Made by a program: the position numbers and the translations under genes
Shown: piece by piece, positions 32,434-44,470 of the stretch
How the letters are laid out: each line of letters begins with the position of its first letter
Position numbering within the stretch: position 1 is the stretch's first letter
The notes under the pieces: model-generated
Told to the model about the DNA's origin: nothing
Databases searched by the model: none
Seen by the model: only the letters and a program-made list of their open reading frames with translations
Source: Diplonema papillatum
Taxonomy: Eukaryota > Euglenozoa > Diplonemea > Diplonemida > Diplonemidae
Length of the DNA stretch: 64,000 nucleotides
Direction: 5' to 3'
NCBI GenBank assembly: GCA_030068145.1
Contig: JAPJBO010000013.1
Location: 434,001-498,000, forward strand

Positions 32434-32505
32434 CGAAACAACCGTCTGGAAGCTGCTCTTCGGCCTGAAGTAGCGAGCGAATGCTGAAAAATTGCAGAGC
32501 TACCC

Positions 32506-32636
32506 GCACGGTGGATTCCAGCCCCAGAAGCTGGAGTGAAAGAGGGTGCGCCGAGTCACACCCGAAAAGCGGGGTGTGACACCTGTCCGCTTTTAACTCT
32601 AGCTCTAACTCCTTCTGAGGCTGGACTCTACCGTGC
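32506..32636. mobile_element. MITE-like inverted-repeat element, copy 2
   Basis: The ends gcacggtggattccagcc and ggctggactctaccgtgc are inverted repeats. The middle holds gtcacacccgaaaagcgggg followed by tgtgac. It matches 651-808. No clear target-site duplication is seen. Confidence 0.65.
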
Positions 32637-33675
32637 GAGGTTCACTAGCTATTCGTACGTGCATTTATAGCACTTTGTCACGAATGCTTGCAGCAGAACA
32701 TGGCTAGTGTTTGCGTTCTACTCAGTGTGGCTCATTGGCATCCGGAAGCCCAACCGATTGTATGTGCTGGCGAGCTACGAACAGCCACCTGGCAACCCAT
32801 GCCAACATCGTCTCAGGACCCACGTTGAAAATGAACCGCAACGCAGTGTTGAGCCTCCATCACTCCTTCCTAGACATTCTTGCCCACATTTCTGAAGCGG
32901 GATCAGGCAGTTACACCGCACACCGTTACACGGCACGCCCTCGCACAGAGGCGCACGTGTATTCCGTCAAATTTAACAGGAATATTAAGCTCAATGCAGA
33001 CGCCGCCTTCGACACGGTACGAAAATAAAGAAACCCCCGGACACACAAACCCGATGGAGACACGACAAAGCTTTTGACACACAGCTTTGCTCTCGGTGGC
33101 GGATTAACGATTGCCGCAGTCTGATGCCTCACCTTTTCTTTTGAACGACCGGAAGGTCCAGCGACCTCGCTCCGGGGTGCCAAATAGACAGATGGACTCC
33201 AGGTGCCCGAAACTGCAAAGCAGCCATGCCTATACTCTGCGCCACTCATGATGTGACGCCTCGATGCACGGGTCAGAGTATGTTCAAGGGGTCACAATGG
33301 GTTGCCCTTCCGGTTGATGCAAGATAAACCGGTCTTTGAAGGCTGCCTAAGATCAAACTCACACTAAGCTGGCTGCTACGGATTCGAAACGGGTGCACGG
33401 CAACATAAACAAGGGTGGGGGGGTGTTTGGCCAATAGCTAAAAGGCAATGGGAATAGTTGAGTCGCAGCTCTTGGCAAAACAGGTGGAAGAAACACGAAA
33501 GGTGCTTCGCACGAAGGTTCGTAGTTGCATTTTCCAAAAAGCTTTGATTTCAGAAAGCGAAATCAAAAAAAAAAAAAAAAAGCCCCGTCAGGCGTGCGGA
33601 AGTACGGGGGTGAGGCGGGTTGCGGTCTGAATGTGAGGGACTGTACTTGAGAGAAGCAGCCAGCGAAACGAAGCG
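32637..33675. other. Interval before the XRCC1-like gene
   Basis: No gene is supported. A poly-A run of about 17 lies near 33568. Short open frames here lack domain motifs or splice context. Confidence 0.4.
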
Positions 33676-36600
33676 ATGGCACCCTTAAGGGTCGCTTCCG
33701 TGCAGGTGAACTTGCTGTGCGAGCAGCAGCCGCCGTCGCCTTTGCTCGGCGCGTGGCGCACCGACCTGCCCGCCGACCGGGTCGTCTTTACGGTGGTTCT
33801 CGAGCAGCAAAGGTATTCCTTCCGCTTTATTGGTCTCGTTGGCCTTTCATTGCGATTTTCAGTGCGCAGCAGTAAAAGGAACGAACTCACTGCTACCAAT
33901 CGTCGGGCCGGCACCTTTCAACAATTGATTCTTGATGACGTTCGTGAACTGCGGTAAACATAAAGGGGCCCGCTCTCACGTGTCGATAGGAAGCATTGGT
34001 TACCGGTGCATTCGATGCCTATACACCGGCACCGTTGTACCGGCATACGCAACACCTTCTTTAAAGAAGACTTGGTGCTTGCATCAAGAAAGTGCATGAG
34101 AGCTCGAGAGGCAGTGTTCTGTCTAAACATTGAACTAAGATTCTCCGCAACGCAGTTTCGTGGAGAAAACCGCACAACGACAAGGCATCCCACGTCGAAT
34201 TGAGGGACAACAAGTACGCGCGTGGAGGCCCAGGGCCACATTCATTCCGAATGTGTACGTGGTGTCGGTTGCAGGAGTCTTTTTGGGCTAGTCAGACTTT
34301 GGCCCGAAGTGGCTAAAAAAGGTGAAAGAGTACGTACGGTAGTGAGTTAGAGAAGAGTACGGGTGTAACAGAGCGGAGATAGCGCAAACTAAGCGCAAAC
34401 TATCGAACCGACGCAGACCCACCGCGAAAGAGAATTTTTTTTTCTTTCCCGATTCCTCAAAACCAGCACCAGCAACAACCCGCAACGCAGTTTCGTGGAG
34501 AAAATTGCGCTGATGAACGACAAGGCATCCCACGTCGAAGTGAGGGGCAGCGCGTCACCTGACGTCGCGTGGAACCGGGCACGTGAACTCATCCCGAAGA
34601 CGCAGCTGCGCTCGATGTGGGCGCACAAGGAGAGTGCGGACGGGGACCTGCACTTCACCCTGACGCCGCACGTTCGCTGCCCCGAAGGCGCGCAGTACTC
34701 GTACAAGTACGTGCTGATCGCCCTCTTCAACAACTGGGAGCCGCCGACGGAGCTGGGCCTGCGTTCGGTCGAAATCTTCGGCACCGCCGACGCGTCTCCG
34801 TCGGAGCACAACCCGCCGCCTGTCGTCGTCCTCCCCGGCAGCCAGGGCCCCCGGATCGTCAACCCCCACCTGCCCTACGGCGACCCCGTGAGCGAGAACC
34901 AGCCGCCGATCGCCCTGGGCTCGGTCAAGTCGCAGCCGTACACGCAGCCCACCAAGGCGCCGCCCTCGCAGCGGCCGCTGAAGGCGCCCGCGCACCCGCC
35001 GTGCGTCAAGGTGCCGACGAAGCCGGCGGCGGAGCCGCCGAAGTTCCCGGCGGGCGGCCTCAAGCTGCCGCCGCCGCCGCCGCCGCCGACGAAGCAGGCG
35101 AAGAACGAGAAGAAGCGGTCGGCGCCAGACTGCGACGCCATCGCAAAGCCGTTGGCCGGTGTTTCGGTGTGTTTGGCTGTCTTCTTTTTTAGTACTAACA
35201 ATCTTGCGGTGCCCTCAATGTATTGTGCAGGCTAAAACGACGTGGCAGCGTGTTTTGGTGGTTGATCAGAATTCCTTACCTGAATATACACAGGGTAAAT
35301 ACAAGTGAGAAAACGATCAACCGGCACGCACAAACAAAACGAAGCGCCTGTCTTTTTGTATAAGCACCTGCTTTGTAGGAAATACTTGAGGAGGCTGCCA
35401 GCTGCAAAAGATCAAAGGAGGTAAATGTGCTGTAGCCCACACGAAACACAGGTGAATCTGGGTTCAGTGGCGGGCGTAAGCGTTCAACAAAATCTTGCGG
35501 GGTGCCCTTCAATGTATTGTGCAGGCTAATACGACGTAGGCAGCGTGTTTTTGTGGTCGATCAGAATTCCTTACCTGAATACGACACAGGGTAAAATACA
35601 GTGGGAAAACGATCAACCGGCACGCCCAAACAAACTTTTTGTATAAGCACCCGCTTTGTATGAAATACTTGAAGAGGCTGCCTGCTGCAAGATCAAAGGA
35701 GGTAAATGTGCTGTAGCCCACGAAACACAGGTGAGTCTGGGTTTAGTGGCGGGCGTGCGTTCAACAAAAAAGACCCACTTTGTAGTTGTATTGTTTTCTC
35801 CCCCTCTAGCCTGCATGCCCCATCAAAAGCAATCGAAAAGAAAACAAAAGAGTGTCGCAGACACAAAGATAGCTCAAAGCACTTGCAAAATAACACGAAA
35901 AGCCTCTGGGCAAAAACCCGTTTTCACAGTTCTTCCCCTCTAGCCTCCTTCGAAGGAAGCACAAGGCAGCCCCTCGTCCCGAGTATTTCTGAGCACCTTC
36001 TTCTTTGCATCGGTCGAGAGCTTGGGGTCTGCATGGGTTCGAGGCGCTCGGGTTTCCGTTGCCTGTCGGAACGCCTGCTCACGGACTCCTTGCTTGTATG
36101 TGTCACTCTGCAACAGCCAGCCAAGGAGTGATGCATGTTGGCGGTTGGGAAACTCACTGAGAAAAGAGATAGTCGAAAATCAGGTGGGAGGTTCGGTCGA
36201 TGTGCACAACTTCGGATGGGGTTGGGAACGGTCTGTAATGAATTGTTCTCTCCTAGGATCTCCCCCGGCATTTACCCATGCGTCAGAATTGCTCGTCAAC
36301 AGTAGGCTCGATGTCGAGAAACCTGGCCGTGTCATATCATCCTGGCAGCAGCTCAAAAACAAGAACCCTCAACAACACCAAGCAGATTTGCTTGTCCGGC
36401 TTCGTCAATCCAGAGCGCTCGCAGCTCCGCGATCAAGCTTGCAAACTCGGTGCAAAGTGCGTCGACAACTGGGGAGATGTATGATTGCAACCCTCAGTAT
36501 TTTTACTCAACTTGAATGGAGGAAATGAAGCTCGTCATCGCAAACTGTAGCGTTTTCACGTGCGTCCTGAATCTAGGTTTACTTTAACGATCAGGCATTG

Positions 36601-36940
36601 CATTCAACGAAAGCAACTCCTCTTCCCACCATCATCGGGTTTGTATCAAGCGGTTGCACGAGTGGCGCTCTCATTTTTGAAGCCCGCAGAAGTGGGTATC
36701 GCTGTAATCAAGGTAATAAGAACCTATTCCAAGAGGCCACTTGAAGACTTAAGCACTCGAAACACTTTACAGGGCGGCACTCATCTGATTTGCGCGTACT
36801 ACAACACGCCGAAGTACCAGGAAGTCATGGCAGAGGGCAAGGGGTGCATCGTAACAAAAGATTGGATCCTCGCTGCCACGGCCACACAAAGCAAGCCAGA
36901 CGAAGCCTCCTTCGCTCTCAAGAAAAAACAGAAGACCTGA
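33676..36940 (+). CDS. XRCC1: XRCC1-like DNA single-strand-break repair scaffold (4 exons)
   Basis: Predicted exons are 33676-33812, 34491-35166, 36257-36478 and 36773-36940 (400 aa). Phases agree at every junction; the end of exon 2 could instead be 35158. Exons 1-2 encode an XRCC1 N-terminal domain: MAPLRVASVQV, AWRTDLPADRVVFTVVLEQ and KYVLIALFNNWEPPTELGLR correspond to the human strands around WRAAKAGEKTISVVLQL and SPFGLSFVRF. A Pro/Lys-rich linker follows. Exons 3-4 encode one BRCT domain: ICLSGFVNPERSQLRDQACK and THLICAYYNTPKYQEVM match BRCT1 of XRCC1 (VLSGFQNPFRSELRDKA; THLICAFANTPKY). XRCC1 holds polymerase beta, PARP1 and ligase III at nicks. The second BRCT, the ligase III contact, is absent here. 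A nuclear repair role is inferred by homology. Confidence 0.75.
34143..34215 (+). pseudogene. Truncated upstream copy of XRCC1 exon 2 with its splice acceptor
   Basis: cgcaacgcagtttcgtggag, then aacgacaaggcatcccacgt, repeats 34481-34550, including the acceptor AG. About 14 bp are lost in the middle and the frame is broken. It lies in intron 1 on the same strand, about 345 bp before the real exon. Confidence 0.85.
35190..35980 (+). repeat. Tandem pair of composite R3-R1 repeats in XRCC1 intron 2
   Basis: Two head-to-tail units (about 35190-35495 and 35496-35770) run tcaatgtattgtgcaggcta, ggcagcgtgtttt, gatcagaattccttacctga, aaacgatcaaccggcacgc, then R1 (gtataagcacc(t/c)gctttgta to ggcgggcgt...ttcaacaa). 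The second continues into the R1 3' part (ttgtagttgtattgttttct) to about 35980, with about 125 bp inserted. The R3-like part directly abutting R1 here suggests that R1 and R3 are parts of one longer family. Confidence 0.7.
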
Positions 36941-36947
36941 CCGAATG

Positions 36948-37236
36948 CGCGGTTGCCCGCCGCCCCCGCGCTATTTCGCGCCTGATTTCTCTCCGCGAGA
37001 AACGTCTGTTTGACCCAGCTGGGTTCTGCTTGCGCCATGTGCACTCTTTGCTCAAGTGAACAGGTCTTGCTCCTACGGATAGCGCGATTTGACAGCCACC
37101 CCCGCGTCATTTCGCGCCTGATTTCTCTCCGCGAGAAACGTCTGGTTGAACTTGCTGGATTCTGCTTGCGGTTGTGTGTGCACTCCTTGCTCAAGCGAAC
37201 AGTTCTTTTTCCTACGGATAGTGCGATTTGACAGCC
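36948..37236 (+). repeat. Tandem duplication of about 138 bp downstream of XRCC1
   Basis: Both copies contain atttcgcgcctgatttctct, ccgcgagaaacgtctg, cactc(t/c)ttgctcaag and gatttgacagcc. TTTCTC...GAGAAA in each can form a small hairpin. Confidence 0.8.
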
Positions 37237-38133
37237 GAGTTGATAGGTGAGTCTTGGAGCGACAAGCTTGTAATCGAACCGGAGTCAGAATCTTCAGTTT
37301 CGGCCTTGCGGCGCATGACTGCTCGTTGTCGTGCGGATGGCTACCCGAAGGTGGCGCGTGCTGTCAACGCAGAATGACCAGCCTCAGAAGTTCAGGTTCA
37401 CCAATTCCTGAGGTCAAACGAGCCCGCCTCCTCCCCCTGACACTGTTGCGAAGCTTCCCTCGGCGTGCATGACAAGTGGTGGCAGTTCGAAAAGGGCTTT
37501 CGTTCTTCACCGCGACGTCTTCCGCAGTTAGGGGCCAGTTACAGAGCATACGACAGTCATCTGTCTTCATAGCGTTCGCTCACTCTACGTGCCTCTTTTC
37601 TCCCAGTGTGCACCGAGTGATTAAGGTTCCTTCAACTGGGAGCACAGCAACGCGAGTGATGAAAACGCAAACGAGCAGCAATAGAAGAACGAAGGAAAAA
37701 AAACAAAAAAAAAAAACAGGGGTAAAGAGAACGTAGAGACCGATCGTGGCAAACAAGCGCTTTTGTTCACCATTCTTTTGTGTGTGCGATGTGCAGCAGT
37801 GCAGGGGGGCAGCAGCCGCACCGCAGTGCCCACCTCGAGATACGTCCTGGTGTACCAGTTAGGTGGTATCCGGATTGATACACACCTACAGCTACGTAGG
37901 TACTGCTAGTGTCTTGTGTGTGCATACACTCCAGGTGGTATCCGGGGTGATACTCACTACAGCCACGTAGTGCATACGTGGTACTGCTAATGTTTTGTGT
38001 ATGCATACACTCCATGTATGATGTACTGCAGACACAGTACGTTTGCATCGTAGGGGTACTATGTACGTATCTACATGCAGTGCGGTGTCGAGGTAGAGAG
38101 AAAGCCGGTTGCCGTGGAGCGGGGGGATTGGAA
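37237..38133. other. Interval between XRCC1 and the UBE3B 5' copy
   Basis: No gene is seen. 37862-37933 and 37934-38014 are tandem copies of a 72-81 bp unit (ggtggtatccgg, gtactgcta, gcatacactcca). Confidence 0.5.
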
Positions 38134-38477
38134 ATGGCGTCCTTCACGTGCTTCGACGGCAAGGACGCGGCGCCGGTGAGCATGGCCGGCGGGAAGAAGG
38201 GCCGGCGGCGCCACACCGACAAGATGCGCGAGCTGCGGAAGGAGCGGGCCGACCCCGAGATGGCGCGGCGGTGCGCGGACGCCGCCGGCGTCGTTCAAAG
38301 GTGGATCCGAGGCTCGCGCGCACCCGTGCCACCGTTCTCGGGCTCTGGCAGAGCAAGGCAGCCGAAACCGATCGTTTCCCAGGCACGGTCCTAGCCCAGC
38401 ACCTCTTCGACCTTTGCCGGCTTTACTGCCGAGTCCACCCAAACCAACTTCCCCGCGCTTGGCGACGTCGTTGCGTA
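38134..38477 (+). pseudogene. Truncated 5' copy of the UBE3B-like gene
   Basis: From its own ATG, this repeats the first 340 bp of the gene at 38798 with high identity (atggcgtccttcacgt, atggccggcgggaagaaggg, gcggaaggagcgggcc). It has a short deletion at the Arg/Ser stretch that shifts the frame, and it decays after cgacctttgccggcttt. About 20 bp of 5' flank (ccgtggagcg) is included. Confidence 0.85.
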
Positions 38478-38609
38478 TAAGCGTTGACGACTTTGAAGCA
38501 AGCAGAACGTGGCTGCTATGCCGCACGAATCAGAAAAGACCGTGTCATCTCGCGGGCTCAACAGTGCGCTGCTGTACTTTTATGGGTCGATAGTCACCGT
38601 CAGTTTCAT

Positions 38610-38715
38610 GAGCTTCAACAAGAACGACCCACTTTTTACTTGTTATCGTTTTCTCCCCCTGTAGCCAGCCTCCGTCGAAATAAGCACAAGGCAGTCCCTC
38701 GAGCATTTTTCATTT
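38610..38715 (+). repeat. Dispersed repeat R1, 3' part only
   Basis: Contains aacgacccactttttacttg, cgttttctccccctgtag and cgtcgaaataagcacaaggc. It sits between the truncated and the full UBE3B-like 5' ends. Confidence 0.65.
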
Positions 38716-38797
38716 TGTAAAAGGATCGCGACCCATTCGTTTCAGGGGCGGGTGTCGAGGAAGGGAGAGAGGGGGGTTGTTCCGTGGAGCGTCGGAA

Positions 38798-41700
38798 ATG
38801 GCGTCCTTCACGTACTTCGACGGCAAGGACGCGGCGCCGGTGAGCATGGCCGGCGGGAAGAAGGGCCGGCGGAGCCACACCGACAAGATGCGCGAGCTGC
38901 GGAAGGAGCGGGCCGACCGTGAGATGGCGCGGCGGTGCGCGGACGCCGCCGGCGTCGTCCAACGGTGGATCCGAGGCTCACGCTCACGCGCGAGCACCCG
39001 CGCCACCGTCCTCGCGCTCTGGCAGCGCAAAGCAGCCGAAACCGACCGTTTCCAAGGCACAGTCCCAACCCAGCACCTCTTCGACCTCTGCCGGCTCTTC
39101 TGCCAGAGCCCACCCCACCACCGGCGCGCCCAGTTCCCGACGCTCGCCGGCGTCGTCGCCTGCAGCCCGGGGGCGTTCCGCGAGACGTGCGCTGCGGACC
39201 CGCTCCTTTTCCTGAACACGTGCATCAAAATCGGCCAAGCCGTCGCCGCTACGCAGCCGCCGTTCGCCCGGTTCAGCCGGGTCCTTTCCCTCGTGCTCGA
39301 CAGGGGGCCCTTCGAGGCGGCCGGCGTGCCCGAGTACTACGACACCCTGCAGAAGGCGGCGATCAGGCACGGCGTGTTCGCGGCCATCCACCGCCACCCC
39401 CTCGACGAGCGCACCGCGGGGCTCGTGCGCAGCGTTTTGTACAAGGCGAACTGGGAGCGGGCGGATGGCAGGGGAGACCGTGCGTTTGACGAGGTGTTCT
39501 TTGTGGAAGGCGCGCTGCTTCCGTACACGAAGGACATCCTCGGCACGGGGCTCGCGAGGAGGTGCGTCGAACTCGAGCTGGCGGCGCCGTTGAAAAACGG
39601 GGCCGCGTCGTCCGAACCGCTCCGCTGGCTCGCGCTGTGGCAAGACGCCGAGGGGCCTCGCGACGCCGCCATGCAGGTGGAAGGAGAGAAGCCGGCGCAG
39701 CAGCAGCAGCAGCAGCAGCAGCAGCGGCTGGTGAGTCGATTCTTCGCGGCGGTCCGGGCGGCGCTGGCCGGGGAGACGGCGGCGCGGGCGGGGGTGCTGC
39801 GGGAGGTCAGCGAGGCGCTGCCGCGGTTCGTTGCGCGGTGCCCGGTCGACGACTTGCTGCGGCTGCTCGGCTTCCTGCTGGAGGGCGTCTCCGCCGGCTG
39901 GATGGCGCAGCACGTGCAGTCGCTGTACGTCCTGCAGCCGGAGTTCGGCCGGCGCGTCATCCGCCACGCCCGCGACGAGGACTCCCTGCGGCTCGTGTGC
40001 AGATTCTACGCGGCGATGCTTTCCCGGTGTCGAAACGACCTCGAAGGCCGCGCGGCGATCCTCGCGGTGCTCGCCTTCAGCGACGAGCGGCTGCTGCCCT
40101 CCCTGTGGAGCATCGTCCGCCCCAAGCTGCCCCCCGGCTCGGTCTCCGTGCGCCCGGTGCACGACCCCGAAATCAACGACTTGCTGTACATCTTCGCGCT
40201 GGCCGCCGGCCACTACCAGGAGGTCTGCCACATAGACGACATGAAGGCGTTCTTGGACATCCAAGAGGTGACCCGCTGCCTCATCAACTACGGCACCCGG
40301 TGCCTCTTCTACGAACCGCCGTCCGATGTCGTCCGCGACGCGGTCCTCTCCCTCCTGCGCAAGCTGCACGATTGGAACACGCGCGAGCAGTTCCTACCGC
40401 CCGGCGATTGGCTGGTGACGCCGCCGTGGTCGTGGCCGACGCAGATCTCGCTGAACGACTGGCTCTCGCACCGGGTCTGCCCGCCCATCTTCCGGACGTT
40501 CATGGTCCTGCAAAACGTGCCGTTCATCATCCCGTTCGACGCGCGGGTGCTCATGTTCCGCAGCTTCGTTGAGCAAGACATCGAAGCGCTCGGTATGCCG
40601 CTCCTTGTTAGTTGTCCCAGTACGCGAGGTAGGACACTTGATCTTTCAGTGTCGGGAACCTTCTATGCCTGGATGTGTGCAACAAAGGCCCGACGCAAAA
40701 TAAAGAGTCTGGGGAGAATTCTTTCGCATCGTCCTACGATAAGCCGCACCAGATCGCGGGAGTCTTGCGCTTTAATCGAAGAAGACTGGCACGCGGAACA
40801 CTCGACTGCGATTCTTTTCTCTCAGGTGTCGGAAGAAAAAAAGGAGAGCATGTGCTCCCGTCCAGCTTGGAATTTGGTGCTGGAAATGGTACTAGAACGG
40901 TAGTAGTACCGGACAGAATGTTGAACGGTTCGGCACCGACCCGGAACGACCAGCGGTCGACCACTGCCTGGTCCATGGGCGAACACTGTAACTCTGATTG
41001 CCTGGCATACCCTCATCGTCGTTGACTCTCACTTTACAGAACTCAATGCCTGGCATGACCCTCATCGTCGTTGACTCTCACTTTACAGAACTCAATGCCT
41101 GGCATGACCCTCATCATCGTTGACCCTCACTTTACAGAACTCAATGCCTGGCAAAAAAGAACGTGGGGGGTCTAAGACAACACACCCTCGAATGTACTTG
41201 GTGCGCCAAGTAAACAACCTGCACTCATAAGCCCTTTCTTGCTCTAAGAGAACCCATTTAACAACGGTCTCACGGAGACCGTAAACCCCCGGAATCTCAA
41301 GCGAACTTTAACTCTTAATAGTCTGCTTAGAGGAGGAAGAGCTCGGTGTGAAAGTCCTCTATTTATTGCCCCACCCTTTAGGTTTCCAACGTGGGTTCGA
41401 AGCCGCCAACGGGAATGAAGCGCATATCCGGCGAGACCGCATTTTCGAAGACGGTTTTAAAGCGGTGCTCAGCATGCACCCTGATGCTTTGAAAGGGATG
41501 GCCCGCGTCGCTTTCATTTCGAGAGAAGGCGTAGAGGAAGCCGGCTTTGGTGACGGCGTGTTCAAGGAGTTTCTCACTGAGTTGTGCAAGGTATGCTCGC
41601 GTGTTGTGCAAAAAGCTCACCCGCGAGGGCAACGCGGCCACTGGGCGATCACTGGTCGGCCACGGATCGCGAACCACCTGCGCGCCCGCAGGCAAACAAT

Positions 41701-43461
41701 GCCTGCTGTCAGTTGTTTATGGTGTCAGCATGTTTTTGTCGATCGGTGAGGCCTGTCTCTGCTCTGCTATCCCAGTTATTCGCCCCCTGCTCACCGTACG
41801 CCACTACTCAGAGGTATTTCTCTGCGGGGAAACCTTGTGTCCAGATACCTTACTTTTGTACAGCAGTACAGTAGAATCAGTTTTACCCCAGACAGAGGCT
41901 CGTCAGCTGTCGATCTTGCCCCAAATAGACGGCTCAAACCGTTCTGCAAGCTGTCAAATGTTGCCAGGCTCAAACAGGGTTCTCAACCTGTGGCCGGCAA
42001 CTGACCGATCTCAATTGCGTTCTTCTCGTCAGCCTTTCCCCGCTACATGGACATGGCACGGGCTCACCCATCCAAAACGATCAGATCGCCTTCAACCCAT
42101 CGCACGGACTGTTCCTCTTGACCGACACGCACGAGATGTATCCCAACCCAGCAGCTGGAGAAGAGTTCTTGTACGGGGCCGGTTACTTAGACCGGTACAG
42201 GTTTCTAGGTCGCGTCCTCGGTAAGGCTCTGTATGAAGGCATTCTGATAGATCTACCACTGACTCGCTTCTTCAGAAACGCGCTGCTCGACCACCCGAAC
42301 ACCCTGCATGACCTCTCGAGCTTAGACGCCGAGCTGTATAAGAACCTTGTTGCTTTGAAGCACATGTCAGAAGAAGAGGTGGCAAGCTTAGGCCTTGTGT
42401 TCGCTGTCACAGTCGATCACGTGGGCGTCGCGAAAACAATTGAGTTCTTCCCAGGCGGCGGCGATGTGCCCGTGACCATCGATAATCGGATGAAGTACAT
42501 TCACATGATGTCGCACTACAAGTTGACCGCCCAAGTGAGCAAGCACGTGGCCGCCATGCGGGAAGGGATGCAAGAAGTCATCAGTCCCAGCTGGCTCCGG
42601 ATGTTCGACGCGAACGAGCTGCACATTCTGCTCTGCGGCCACGACTCCGACGCGGCTTTGGACATTGACGACTGGGAGGCAAACACTGTATACGGCGGTG
42701 GATACCACCACAACCACCACACCATCCGGCTGTTCTGGCAGGTATACCCCGTGCATTTCCACTAGACGGCTGACAGTCAGCGTGCAATCCGCTAAAACGT
42801 CAGGTTCGCCTCCCATGGTACGCGGTGGGGTGGCGAACTGTTCGTGTCGAGCAATGCATTTCCTGGAAGGAAGCGAATCCTGCAGGGAATATTTGACTAG
42901 ACCTCTTCAGTTTCGTGCTTGCCCACGATTGCGGGAGTCGGAACACCTCCCCCACGTATCCTGGTGCAGGACCGACCTCCTCCTCCCTTTCGGGAGAAGA
43001 GGCATAAAGCCGAAGGCATTTGAGAAATACAACCGGGTGTGGAGTTATGATGGAGGACAGCCACCCCGAAAGCTGAAGCATGAATGGAATGATCAATGTC
43101 ATCAATCTTGGCTTGACACGTTTGTTTCAAGCCGAGATGGTCAGTATGCGAAACCTCGTCACAAGTGGATCGCGTTGGTCTTTCACTTCAAACCCGCACA
43201 CAGACGGTTCGAAGGCACCTTGACGCGAAGCAGCAGCGGCGGCTTCTGAAATTCGTGACGTCAGTCGACAGGGCACCTCTACTCGGCTTCAAGTATCTGC
43301 ATCCAAGGTTCTGCATCCACATGGGAGGCGACGTGGAGAGACTGCCTTCGGCGTCGACGTGTATGTGTCTGCTCAAGCTTCCGCCATATGCGAACGCGGC
43401 CCAGATGAGGCAGAGCCTGACGACCGCCCTTGAGCACGACACCGGGTTTGAGCTCAGCTGA
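38798..43461 (+). CDS. UBE3B: HECT E3 ubiquitin ligase, UBE3B/UPL7 type (4 exons)
   Basis: Predicted exons are 38798-40592, 41382-41590, 42085-42741 and 43204-43461 (972 aa). All junctions agree in phase (1, 0, 0), and the protein aligns to UBE3B across each one. There is a basic N-terminus with an IQ-like motif ([12 protein letters not shown], 53-64), where UBE3B also has an IQ. Nine glutamines (301-309) come from a CAG tract. The C-terminal third is the HECT domain: [59 protein letters not shown] and [14 protein letters not shown], with catalytic Cys about 940, ending TGFELS. HECT ligases take ubiquitin from an E2 onto this cysteine and pass it to substrates; human UBE3B acts near mitochondria and is calmodulin-linked. 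All catalytic features are present, so it should be active. Intron 1 holds a 49-bp repeat. Confidence 0.88.
40991..41153 (+). repeat. 49-bp minisatellite in intron 1 of the UBE3B-like gene
   Basis: Three units plus a partial one of actcaatgcctggcatgacc, ctcatcgtcgttgactctca, ctttacaga. Each unit carries a splice-acceptor-like run (ttgactctcactttacag|a) that is not the acceptor used in my model. Confidence 0.85.
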
Positions 43462-44437
43462 GAAGAAAGAGGGCGAGTGAGAGTTTGATACTGCGTCCGC
43501 TCTCATTTGATACCTGAACTCCAGTGTCGAGAGCGTCGAGCAGCGGCGCTCATGGCTCACGTCTTGCTCTAACACTGACACTACGTTTTGTTCCGAAAAA
43601 AAGCCGGCCACGGGAACTATCCGCGGCGGCTCCTGATCCGTACCTTACATGTCGAGTCCGTAAGACGTCAGCCTGGGAATGTTACGAAAACAACCGTGGC
43701 GAGTGTCACGTGATGGCTGCACGCTTAGGGATTGAGACAAGGAGGGAGTAACCAAGACTACCCTAAAGCTTGCGTTGCTCCGCTTCCTCCGTATGAGAAC
43801 CCTGTTATCACGTCAACAAGACCGTTGCAGGCGTACAAACAAAATTACCGCTTGAGAAGAACAGCACTATGTGCGGCGATCTAACTACCCCGCGAGGCTT
43901 TCGACCACAAAGGTGTTGACTAGACCACGGTGTCCGAATGTTGCTTGCATATGGCAACGTCAAAAACGGCATTGGGGGAACGATAAAATGTGGCAAAGCA
44001 TCTGCGAACCGCGCAGTGGACACACTACCGTAGATTCTAGCTAAAGGTTCATGGATTAACCTTCTCCAGCTTACTTTTTCGCAGCTACGTCGAGTATTTT
44101 TACAGTGGAGATGCATCGCTCGGAAACCTCGAAGTGCACCTGGATCGGGACCGTTTCTGCAGAAAACAAACCGCGCATTGCGTTTCCTGCACGTACTCGT
44201 AAGATTTGCAGGCTATTGACCGTTTTTGGCCGTGTTTTGGCCGTTGTAGAAGGATTGTCTACGCCACTGTTCGTGGTGACCCTGGACACATCGTTTGCAG
44301 GGATGACTTGGGCTCTCCAGGGTGTCACAAGGAGTGTCCTGACATGTCGCATGATGGACATCCCCTGCTGACTACAGCAGGTGTCCGGGGGTATTCGCCT
44401 TCTCGTACTCGTGCAGCGCGGGGCGGCATGCTTTGTA

Positions 44438-44439
<2 letters not shown>

Positions 44440-44468
<29 letters not shown>
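44440..44468. repeat. (GT)n microsatellite
   Basis: An uninterrupted run of about 14 GT pairs. Confidence 0.95.

Positions 44469-44470
<2 letters not shown>

Noticed and set aside
36960-37240. CRISPR-like array
   Set aside because: Two long tandem copies without regular spacers. The host is eukaryotic, and no array with short repeats and unique spacers occurs in the window.
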